A stretch of 64,000 nt of DNA from Membranipora membranacea (taxonomy: Eukaryota > Bryozoa > Gymnolaemata > Cheilostomatida > Membraniporidae): positions 24,426,001 through 24,490,000 of the forward strand of contig OU612073.1 of the NCBI GenBank assembly GCA_914767715.1, written 5' to 3'. The position numbers were made by a program, and so were the translations under genes. Below are positions 27,501 to 39,500 of this stretch, one piece after another (within the stretch, counting starts at the first letter, position 1; each line of letters opens with the position of its first letter). A model generated the notes under the pieces. The model saw only the letters and a program-made list of their open reading frames with translations. It was not told the origin of the DNA and did not search any database.

Positions 27501-30500
27501 TTGCAAAGCCGTTTAGTAGCCGATGTAAATGCCATGACCTCATCACTAAGTTTCCACTATAGTACACGTTCATCAGAAAGCACTGAATAAACAAGGCTTG
27601 CCTCCTCGGGACAGTATTGACTAACGACAGTTAAGTTCTCTGCGCTCATCATTTACTCATTACTAAAGGGTACTTACTTATAACCCATAGTACTTACTTG
27701 TCTATCAAAAGTTGGGTTACCCGGGAGGAAGGCTACTCCTAGATTGATTATTATACTAGCGAACCATGTGATACCGAGTCCGAATAGTACACAGCACTTA
27801 TTACTAAGCTGTACGCCCACCACTTTGTTAGTGAAGTGATATATCTCGTTGATGGTCACGGCGAGGATATTGAATGCAGAAGTTGTTACAAAAACTATAT
27901 ATGAAGCACCAAGAATAGCACACTCCGCTGGGGCCTGTCGCTCGAACAAGCTCTAAAACAGAAAATATGTGTACACAACATTAAGTGGATGTTCAGACAA
28001 CTTGTACTCAGCATTACTCTGAGGAGAAACCATGAAGTGAGCAGAAGGATAGAGTAAGAGATTAAAGTGATCAGATGGTTAGATGGTTAGATGGTTAGAT
28101 GGTTAGTGTTAATCGTTATGTTCCAGAAAACACTGCTAGGTATTATTCTCAGTAGTGTGAGGGCTTCTGAATCATCAAATACAGAAAACTTCAAAAGCTC
28201 TGTGATCACATCCTATAATCCTCTCTTTACTTATCGATAAAACAACAAAACCAGTGATCTCAGGTATCTCAGCTATCGATAGATAGATATCACTTCTTGT
28301 GATTTGCACACATAGTATTTGTATCAGGCTGCTGTTTGTGAATAATTCATTAACATGATGCGACTTTGAATGAGATAATTTAGTTTCCTCCGGGAATACA
28401 GTCAGTGAGAGTGGCTTAGCCAGGGTTATCCGTAATTAAATAAAGCAAAGTAGTTAGATTCAATTACCCTGTTTGCCTATGTGAAATCAGGTGCTCCATA
28501 TGTTCATATTTGTGACACTGCATTGGTAAAAAACAGGAAATTACTATGGAATATATAGATCAGGAATATATGCAGCTATTTCCTTCTATTCCAATGATGA
28601 AGCAACTGCACTTAGTAATCAAAAGAATTGTTCACAGTCTTTACAAAAGATGTGCTTTAGACAATCTTTAATCCTTAAATAAACACACCAAGTCCATTGG
28701 TTTCATAATCTCAATTTCTCAATCAGGGAACTGTTTACGCAATTACATGTCACATGTCACATGCCTCGAATGAACACTGGGCACTGTCAAAAACTAACAT
28801 TCTCATGCTCTCTTGAGGGAGGAACAGTTGAGGTATTTGCTCTGACATGTACTTTCGTTACTGAATACGATACAGTAAACGGACTTGCCCTGACATGTTC
28901 TTACCTTACTGAATACGATACAGTAAGCGGACTTGACCTGACATGTACCTACCTTACTGAATACGATACAGTAAGCGGACTTGCCCTGACATTTACTTAC
29001 CTTACTGAATACGATACAGTAAGCGGACTTGCCCTGACAAATTCTTACCTTACTGAATACGATACAGTAAGCGGACTTGACCTGACATGTACCTACCTTA
29101 CTGAATACGATACAGTAAGCGGACTTGCCCTGACATTTACTTACCTTACTGAATACGATACAGTAAGCGGACTTGACCTGACATTTACTTACCTTACTGA
29201 ATACGATACAGTAAGCGGACTTGCCCTGACATGTACATACATACCTTACTGAATACGATACAGTAAGCGGACTTGCCCTGACATGTACTTACCTTACTGA
29301 ATACGATACAGTAAGCGGACTTAACTGTATCCAGTATACACTGGTGTAGGAAGAACGAGTTGTGTGGTTTCTGTAGTTTCTGTACAGCGATGACCAGAAG
29401 TATGGTGAGAAAGTTACCCAGAAGTCCGAGCGTTGAGAATATGAGTAGGATGGTGGCTCGCTGTATGTTAAACTGATCGTTGAATGGAGACTTAGGATCG
29501 TAAGGATTGATATAATCACCCGCTGACGGGTCATAGTATATAGTTATATTATCCGAAGCCGACCCACTCCCCATCTGACTCATCGTGCTGACACCGATAT
29601 GGTTTGGGTGTCAAACCAAAATCGCCGGATCAACCACTATGCTGGGAGTTCACCCTGAAAAACTCTAAAGTATAGAGCACAGTGTAATATATCAACAACA
29701 CTTGAGGTTAATGACCATTGAATAGTTCAAAGAATACTAGTATACACATGAGAATTGTATACCTAGGTACAAGTAAACTACAACTTGAAGGCCACAAAGC
29801 TCATACAGTCACTTCACAAAGATTTTAAACGATGAATCCCATCCACTTTATAGTCGCTTAAGTTTTAACAGTAACAGAACTTCCTCTCGAGCCAAACAAG
29901 TATTCCGTCCAAAACGATGCAGAACCACAAAGAGGTCTAACAGCTTTTTTAACTATTTTATGACCTATCATGATAATGGTCTTGTGTATCGTACTTAACC
30001 GTACCTCACTGCAGGATATCCTTCTAGCTATGTATTTTTATTTTTGCAGCTCCAGTTTTTTAACCCACACTTACGTACATTCGATATCATCTCGTATACA
30101 TGTACATTGAGTATGGCAGAATGTAATACAATACAAATACAAAAATAAATACAAAAAAATCTCTAAAATAAATTAATTCTTTGTCCTGCACGATGACATG
30201 CTTTCTATGTGATGGACACACTTTACCATATTCTTATACAGAATACTACACTAGTGATAGCACATACAAACTCACCTCTGATGCCTGCTTAGTTATAAAC
30301 TGTAGATATCTGCCCTCGTGGCCGATGAAGACGATATCATCTGCTCATCTAAAATGAGTCAAATATCCAGTCGCTACTTGAAACTATATTGACAAACTTT
30401 TATTCGTTTTCGCCAATCAATGCCTAATGCTGCAAACATCATGAACTAAATAAAAATCTTAGAAAATCAATCCTTGTGCTAATTCGTAAATGCGCGCCGT

Positions 30501-33500
30501 GAGGACGGCGAGGGGACCTTCATTGATCTGTTTCTGGCTCGATAGTATACTAGACATGACCCGCATGTGCGTTCCTTATAATTGCTTGTCAATGAAGTTA
30601 CTGTTGGCCTACGCCGCCCCTTGGATATATGCATAGAGCACTGTATAAACTCTGAGACGGATACCAGCATTGATTCATACAAACATGTGCTGGTGTGTAA
30701 TACGCTGTCATATGCTTAACGTTTACATTGTTACCCATGATGATGACTCTGGGAATATTTTGTAGCTTTCTAAAAACAGCTGCTGCTGTAGCTGATTGTT
30801 CTCGGTTCACATGGAGTACTTTTATCCATTTATGTATCACTTTGATCTTACGTCGTGAAACTATATGGTCTCTTCAGATCAAAAGTAGACATGTCACAGG
30901 GTGTCGACAGCAGAGTGTCATTAAAAAGGCATGTGAATAAATGAATCATTCGGCTGTGGCGGATATAATACCTTCATTTTTCAATTTCAAATAGAACATT
31001 TTTCATTCGAATACATTAAAATAGACCGGAGTTAAATACTACCTGTATTGTGTTTTTGACTCAAGTATTGACTCCCTTACAGCTAAGCAGTCTGAATGGT
31101 GTGAAAATCCAATCTCCTAAGTGGATAAGGATTAGAAATTTAATTGCCGGCAATATTTTATTCTCCGCTCTATTCATTTTTCTTGCATTGTTATGCAGAA
31201 CAAGTTTAATGATGCAAAAAATCAATACGCCTCCTAATTCTATTGCAGTGCTTGACTTCTCGATCCACTTACATTTCTTTGTCAACATTGTGACAATTAT
31301 GGAAAGCAGTGATATAAAATCCATGGCACATTCCCTCAGCATCATTTCATTTGCCGATTAATTTTGATGCTACCTGGGAGTATTTTTTAATTCAAATCAA
31401 ACATTGATATTCACTTAAAAAGCCTTTGCTGATACGGGTGGTGGCCATATGTCAAAAACTAGTATAGTGATTATCAAATTTCAGAATTGAATGTTTGAAA
31501 CAGACCAAGTTTGTGTTTTTAAATGGACGAATCAATCAATAATTTGCTAGAATTATTGATTTGGAAAACTTGAATATTGACAAAGTGTACTGGTATAACC
31601 AATGTATCATATTTATTATTTTGTTAAATGCCTGTAACATGAAAATGAAAATAAAGTGTTTGAAATGCAAAAAAATTCAAACTGCAAACCTGACTCTAGC
31701 TATGAAATTAAATCAATCTATCAAACCAGTATGAAAAAAGCCATAGCCTGGTATAACGTAAGAACTGTAACGGTATGGCTTTGAACAAAACAGACCCTGG
31801 GTATGTCTGTAGAAAGGCATCGGAATAACTCTAACTTTGCTTTCGCCTAATGATACTCATACATACATTATCATGTGGATGGAACCTATTTATAGTGAGA
31901 AATACATGTATCTGTAGTAATACTTGTATTTACAGTAATAATTAGTATTATTTGTAATAATGGTGAGTAATATTTGTATTTATAGGCTGACCTGAATCGA
32001 TCTCTAGATAAGCTATGCGATGAGGTGGCGGTTAGACTAAGATCCAAAGTAGGAGATCTATTACTGACATCACCGGGTGATGCTCTCACCCTCATGCAAT
32101 CTGTATATAAGTTAGGAACGCAGACTAATCTTATGATGAAGTCATCTGTTCTTAGCTCTATACTCGATATGGCTGCACAAGAGAGTCTGAATATCGACAG
32201 TGAAGGTTTGTGTTATTAGATATACGGAGCAAGCTAAAGTGGTCACCAAACTTCCCCTTTTATCAGATATTGTGTTTGTCCCAAAAAATGATTTTTTTAT
32301 CTGATTTGATCCACACATAAATAGGTAAACATGTCTGATGTAGGGAGCATGGTTTAACTGATGGAGGGAAATATGTAATGAAACTTTGCTCAATTTATTT
32401 TTCTTTGATCTAAAAGGTTTAGATAGATACTACACACAATTGACCAATGGTGCTTCTGTTGCCTGCCCTGATTACTAGTGCAATCAAGGACTTCCCCTGT
32501 AACTTCTTGGTCCAATGTATGTTAAACATTAACTTATATTCCTCAGTTGTGTCGAGCTGGAGAGATACTTTAGCCGTTATAACTGAGAAGATAACTCTAC
32601 AGGCCAAGAGCTCGTCAGCAGGCAGCGGATCGTTTGAGTGGACTGACAGTATATTAGTGGAGGCTGTCAGTAAGGGGCACTGGCTGCTCATAGAGAACGC
32701 ACATATCTGCAGGTAATAATTACACAAGGATAGCACTAAACTGAGCCCCCTGACTCTGCCCCCCCCCCCCTCGCCTGACGGCCCGGATAGCACTTATATA
32801 ATAAATCTCATCTGAAATGTTTGAAAATTCTACAAGCAAAATGCATTGATACACTAAGAGTACAAGTGCTTCTTTACTGAACATACTAAAGTGCTGGCAG
32901 AGGGAATATCTTCATGTGGGTAATATAGTGTCTAGTGTGATCAGATCTGAGTGTTTACTGCTTAGAAGGACATTTAATAAACTATAAATGAATTAAGAAA
33001 TCAATGGCTAACCAGTTAATCCAGCAGCAGCAGCAGCAGCAGGGTGTACTATTCAGTTATATGGCAGTATTGGGGAACACCCAGATGTCCTAATTGAATT
33101 CCAGAAGTAGATCACTTTAATAACTCCAATTACTGAAATAATTGTGATTATATAATGACTTATTAAGCTTGTTAAGCACTGAGCTCTACTGGACTTGTGA
33201 ATGATGTTTTGTTTTTCAGTGCATCTGTATTAGACCGACTTAACTCATTACTGGAGCCTAATGGAAGTCTAACTATAACAGAACGTGGAGTTATCGATGG
33301 ACAATCTGTTACAATTAAACCTCATCCAAACTTCAGGTTACAAAATAATGTTATTATAAAACAAACATATTATTATAATCTTTCTGTTTTTTTCTTAAAA
33401 TTCAGCACAGTATACGTGCACATCTCAAGTGTCAAAATATTTGTATTTGTATGCGACAAATCCGCCAATCACCAATCCTATTATGATGTGGTGGATAACT

Positions 33501-36500
33501 ATTTCCCTGAATTCTTATTTATAAAAGACTCCCCTAATATGTCAAAATAACTTGAAATTCTAGAATCTCGTCCAGGGGTGTAAATCTATTGAACCTCTCA
33601 TCAGGTGTATATAGATAATTTCTTCAGGAGTATATAAATCTATCATATAGATCTCTGTATATGTTTCAATGTTTCAATGTATGGCTGTATAGCTCTACTA
33701 TGTATATTTTTAGACTTATCTTAACCACAAACTCTCAGCAGAAGGAGATTTCAAGAGCGATGAAGAACAGAGGCGTAGTTATATCCACTACTAACTTTAC
33801 TAGACAGGTTAGTGTGGTCAGTGACATCATTCAGTAGTTGCCTGGTCTCAGTAAGTGGGCAGACAACTCCATTTTTCGCGGTTAAGCAAATTAAATTTGG
33901 TATATCGGCTTTAGCCCGCCTACAATAGCCATTCAGCCATAATGCAGGATTACGTAGAAATGAGTTGTGTTTCTTACTAAAATTGAGTATATCCATATCA
34001 AGTGATTGAATGAGGGAGCTGGGTGTTTACTGAATTACTTTGTAGCCTGCAAATTGCAATGTTGTTCTTTAAAAATATGTTAGGCTGAAGATGAAGTTTT
34101 TGATGATGAGAAGTTATTCAGTTTACTCGGAGTGTCACATGCTCTCTCCTCAATCCTCAAATCAGAGCACACGGAAATGCTGAACAGCAGCGGCGTCACT
34201 CATTACGTAACGTCGTCAGCAGGTCAGCAGATAGTATATGAGAGAGCCAAGCTGCTGACAGCCTACAGACAGAGGGGATTTAGTGTTGAGCAGGCTCTAC
34301 ATGTGTCCAGGAGACTGTATATGTATTATACTGACATGAGAGAGGGACAAATGGTGAGCATATGCTAGTACCTACCAACATTAGACTACTTATTTCTGCA
34401 TTATTATTCCAATAACTTATCAGCGTCTCTGATACTACCTGAACAAGAATCATCAATTAAAGTAGTATAAAAAGGTTTACTACGTAGCAGATTTTCTACA
34501 CTTACCTTGAGAGACTTACGTAATTGTCAGAGGTGTCAATGTTCTGTTTTACTTGGTCGCGTTGCCTTGAAACAAACATAAACGAAGCAAAGTCCAACAA
34601 ATTATTATTTCTACAAACGGAGTTGTATTGTCTATTTTAGGATGTAACTCAGCTACCGACTGATATATCTACTTATGAGGGCTCACCTGTGGATGATGTA
34701 GTGTGGACTACAGATAAACAATGTCTGATGCCTTCACTCAGCTCCCTATCCATCCTCTCTACCGATATTCGCACTGCTAACCACAGGTACATATCAGTCC
34801 AACCTCAATTCGGAAGCCCTATGTCACATATTTATTTGTACATAATCGTTGCTGCAAGTTTTTTATGGACACGTTTTTTCTCTTATTTGGGCTCTGAAAA
34901 AGTCATTGAGAAGATCTGTCTACCTTTTTCTTCTATCAGACATTATTATATTGCACCATAACAACAGGGAACATAATGTGAGCATTCCTAAATTAGATTA
35001 GTCAACACCTTATGATGTCAAAAGTTCAGGAGGCTGTATACCGACATGCTCATGCTGTTTATATTAGTACCATGTTCTTATTTTCTCACACACAGATGTG
35101 GAGGTGTCTCAGAGTCCGTTCTATGTCCTGTATTACTGGAGAGATTGAGTATAGATAATATGAGATTATTAGACTGTGAGTTACCCTTCCTTACCTCTGT
35201 TGTGTCGGACAAAGAGAATCTGATCAGTATAAGAGATCAGTCACAAGATATACTACATAAGATTATCTCAGTTATATCAGGTTAGTATCGGGACTCCTCT
35301 TTCTCACCACAGGCCTATAGGCCAATTGCTCGCATCACACCAATACTGGTGATACCACTCTGTGCCATCAGCTGGCAAATTATCATCATGAAAATACTGG
35401 ATAAAAACTACCTCAAACTAGGTATTAATGAAATTTTTCAACTACCCTCCCTGTATTCACCATGCGGCGTCCCCAATATCAGTTATGCGTTTACTTCTTG
35501 TTTATAACAGTCATTTGACTTGATAGGTTTTCCATTGCAATATCGCCAACCTAGTAATATAGTAATAGTAACCTATAATATAAGACACCTTGGATCATAC
35601 TTTAATGTCACTCTTGAAATGTTTATATAAGCATTTCCTCTCTCCGATACTTTCAGATTTGTCATCCAGTGATATGTCTGGACTTCCTGCCGATCTCAGA
35701 TGGATCTCAGATATATGGAGAAAATTATCAGATTGTGATTCTAAACATCGTCTGAATTATCTTCTCAATGTGTGGAACACTTTACTCATATTCAGACAAC
35801 TCCAAACTGATATAGAGAATTTAGCCGCTAACAGCTGGTCTGCTTTATCTCGTAGAGTTCATCAAGGTTTGTTACGTTTATGGTTTATATATAAATATGT
35901 TCTGCATTGTGTTGTGTATCAAGATGAATTGTCGACAGCAGGATTAAATCGGAGACTCGTACATCGACACAGAACTTTGACTTGTAATACTCTTCAGATG
36001 ATCTATGATTATCATTATTTTTACTTTATGTCACACAATTGTAATATGTTGGAATCTTTCCATTCCAACTTAATTGGTAGTATTTTAATATTATGATTAG
36101 TCTTGTTTTATATTACAGGTACACTGGATTTGAAGCACCTGCCACACAGAGTCGCCATGTTCTACAGGCAGCTGTCACAATGTTTCTCTTTTCTAATACT
36201 AACAATGACAGATAGTGAGATCTCTGACAGCATCTTATCTGAGGTGAGACAGATTACCCAGATCTTAAAACCCCTGACAATAAGTAATTAGCCCTAGAAG
36301 TATTTGATTGATGATTTTACATTGCATTCAGTATCTTTACTTGAGAATTTGGCTACAGGAATTAAAAACTAAAGTTGAAAATGACCTGCCGTGAATGTTG
36401 TTAATATGTGTAATACAAATTATTTGGCTGTTTCACTCATCTAAAATGTTGTTACCAGATGAAAATATAGTAAAATTGTACACGATCAAAAAGTAGACAT

Positions 36501-39500
36501 AATTTCACCATTTGTGATTACGTGACGTTATTACACCATTCACCTTATTTTGTTTTGTATTGTTGTACAATCTCCGAACCTCATCCATTTATTTATCGCA
36601 AACTAGACAAATATAAACTATGACATGTTTGTTGTATTGCAGATCTTACTGACTGTAGAGTATATAAGAAGATTCCTCACTTCTAACTCTATAATCAGCG
36701 CTACTCTCTCCTGGTCCTGGTTAGAGCCTGCAGTTCAGCATATCATGTCTATATGCAGGTCAGTATATCATGTCTATATGCAGGTCAGTATATCATGTCT
36801 ATATGCAGGTCAGTATATCATGTCTATACGCAGGTCAGAATGTGAAACCTCTACATATACAGGGGTATCTGTTATAAAATGGAGACTGTACATTTCTATC
36901 AGCGCATAGAGTTTGCATATACGGAATTCATTTTGCACATTTTTTACAGGATCACCTGTTTCTCTATCTGAATGAGTTGAAAGATGGTAGTCAAACTGAC
37001 TCATCAGAATGTAGAAAACTACCATTGAATTAAAAATTATTTGGCAGGCTCACAGGCTTTTTATTCTGCTGGTTGCGGTATTAAAGTAATTTCAGCGCCA
37101 ATAGCTGATACACGCTTCACGTAGGCCCTTTTTTTGTATCCGATCTTGCCTCGCATGTACGGAGACTGTACTGGTTATTTTCTGATTAATTTGTAGTACT
37201 GAGGAGTTGTCCTCTGTTGTATCTCGTATAGATGGATTATTATGTGAGAATAATACAGAATCATTCCTGTATAATCTGGTATGGAACTCCTTCCCTCATG
37301 TCTCTCCAATCAACTGTCTACTAAGAGGTGTGTCACAAGTCGGGGGAGATAAGTCACAACTCGGTAATCTACTGCAGAAAGTCATGGATAATCTCGATGT
37401 CTATGGCAAGGTGAGTTTGCTTGGACCTGGGCACTAGACAGAAACAATAACACAGAATAGTACAGTCATGTTGAAGAGACTTGCTGGAAGTAGCAGATTC
37501 TGGTCTAAAGAAACTTGACAGAATCCTGGTCATAAAGTGATTGACAAAAAATAGAATCTCCATATCAATGCCAGGTGATAAATTATAAAGAATAAGAGAG
37601 AAGGTTTTGTTCTCTTTTTACCGGCTGCCCAAATTTGAAACTATCTGCTTTAACAGTAGTCTGTCCAGAATTCACAATTTGGGACTCTAAATATATCATA
37701 TATCCCTTCCAGGCTAACACTAAGGAGAGAAGTAAGCTGATAGCCTGCCTGTCTAACACCAATATGTCTGATATTATACACACTGTTACTAACTGTCAGT
37801 CAGTATTACACTCAGTGGACCAAGGTAAGTGGTATCATGTTGTTTTACATGGATAGACCTCCAGTATAGCTGATATGACACAAACCCAGAAGTCTATCTT
37901 CAGTGCATCTGTTTTTTTACTCAAGGTGCTTACTTTTGAAAAATGACTAAATGTAGAAGAACTTGTTTTATTACACAAGGAGTAGGAGGTAGGTCAGTTG
38001 GTTAGAGCGCCTGCCCTTTAACGCGCAAGCGTTGGAGGTCCTGGGTTCGAATCCCGCTGCAGTCTACTGACTACTGGGCTCATATGACGCCCCAGGTGTG
38101 CTCCGACCTGCCTGCAAACTGAGAGCAACTTGGCGCCGAAAACGGCGGCCGCGCCCTTAAGGCACTGATATTTCTCAGTCCTCGGATGGAGACAAGCGAT
38201 TTTTTAACCCACATGATTATGTTTGTCATGTGCTGCCACTGTAGTAGTCTTACATGTGCTTGACAGATCACACCATTTTTATAATGTAAATCCCTATTTG
38301 GACCCACTGTCATATTTCTGTTTGACATGATGTTACAGGTGAGAGGATAGCGGAATGTTTAGTAGATCTGACTCGACTCCTTCAGCTCACTCCCTCCTCA
38401 GGCTCACAGCCTGAGCAGCCTGAGCAGCCTGAGCAGCTTAGTGCACTCTGGCCTATGTATGAATACTGGTATACTCGATCTCTACACAAACTACTCTCAT
38501 CTCAATATGATGATGATGAGAAGAGATCAATGCTAGAGAAGTTAGCTTCATACAATCAAACACCAGGGATGATTCAGTTAGCTGCTGACGTGACGATGCT
38601 CGTCTCAGATCAGGTATTTATGGTTCATTGAAATATCACTAGTACAGCATCATTTCTAGATATTTGATAAACCTATTAGACAAATTTAACGACCTTTGGA
38701 TCAGAATCACCAAGTTCCTATGTGGATTTTGAGGTCAGCCTAGATCAAGATGAGTTGTCACCTCTTGGCTCCCCCTCGAAATATGCATACATTCATATTC
38801 ATATTCCAAATCTGCCGCCACTGGGACTTGTATGTCGATCAAATTCTATGATGCTAACCCCTCAGCCACGTAATCCTGCTGTAACTTGCACAACGGAGTG
38901 CAAACTGGACCTTGCAAACTAATCAATCTTGCCATCTGCTCTGTTTACAGCAATGTGTGAGTCTACAGATGAATATGATATGTAGCTTCCTCCACTCTCT
39001 GATTAAAAGCTCAGCGTTCAGGAAAGGCTCACCATTTATCAGTGATACCACCACTACCATCACAGATAATCAGGTACAGGTTTTACAGCTTCTGCTGGGA
39101 GCGCTCTGAAAGTAGAATAGGACCAAAATTTAGCAGCCGGACTGTGCGACCGCATGATGGGATTATTGTTATATGGTTTGATATTGATTTGGCCCTTTGA
39201 TGTCCACATAAAACAGGCTACACTCGGATCAAGGAGTTAACTCCTTTCTCTGATAAATATCAGCATCATTGACATGTTCTTCTTGAAAATTCTAAAAAAA
39301 TTGCATTTTGGGATAGTCATTAATAAGTCGGCCATGTCTAGTCTCATTGTGTCACTGGACTGTAACAACTAGTTACATGCTCTAATACCCAGCTAATTAT
39401 TATTAGATTAATATACTAAGTAATAGTTAGAGAGGCTCTATCTCCATGATTTTACATGTACGCACATTAACCACCTCCCCCCTCCCCCCTCCCCCCTCCC

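Noticed and set aside
28761-29252. A + strand frame with LTEYDTVSG repeats
   Set aside because: It is the antisense of the 48-bp splice-donor minisatellite of the GPCR gene and has no independent support.
31050-31361. Hydrophobic open frames on both strands near 31.2 kb
   Set aside because: Considered as a further membrane-protein exon, but there is no family motif and they do not join to the GPCR.
23154-34786. The degenerate Walker B of AAA6 as a sign of a broken MDN1
   Set aside because: Human AAA6 is degenerate at the same place, and the frame is intact.
37988-38064. A functional tRNA gene
   Set aside because: Boxes A and B are present, but the anticodon arm does not pair properly and a SINE-like body follows.
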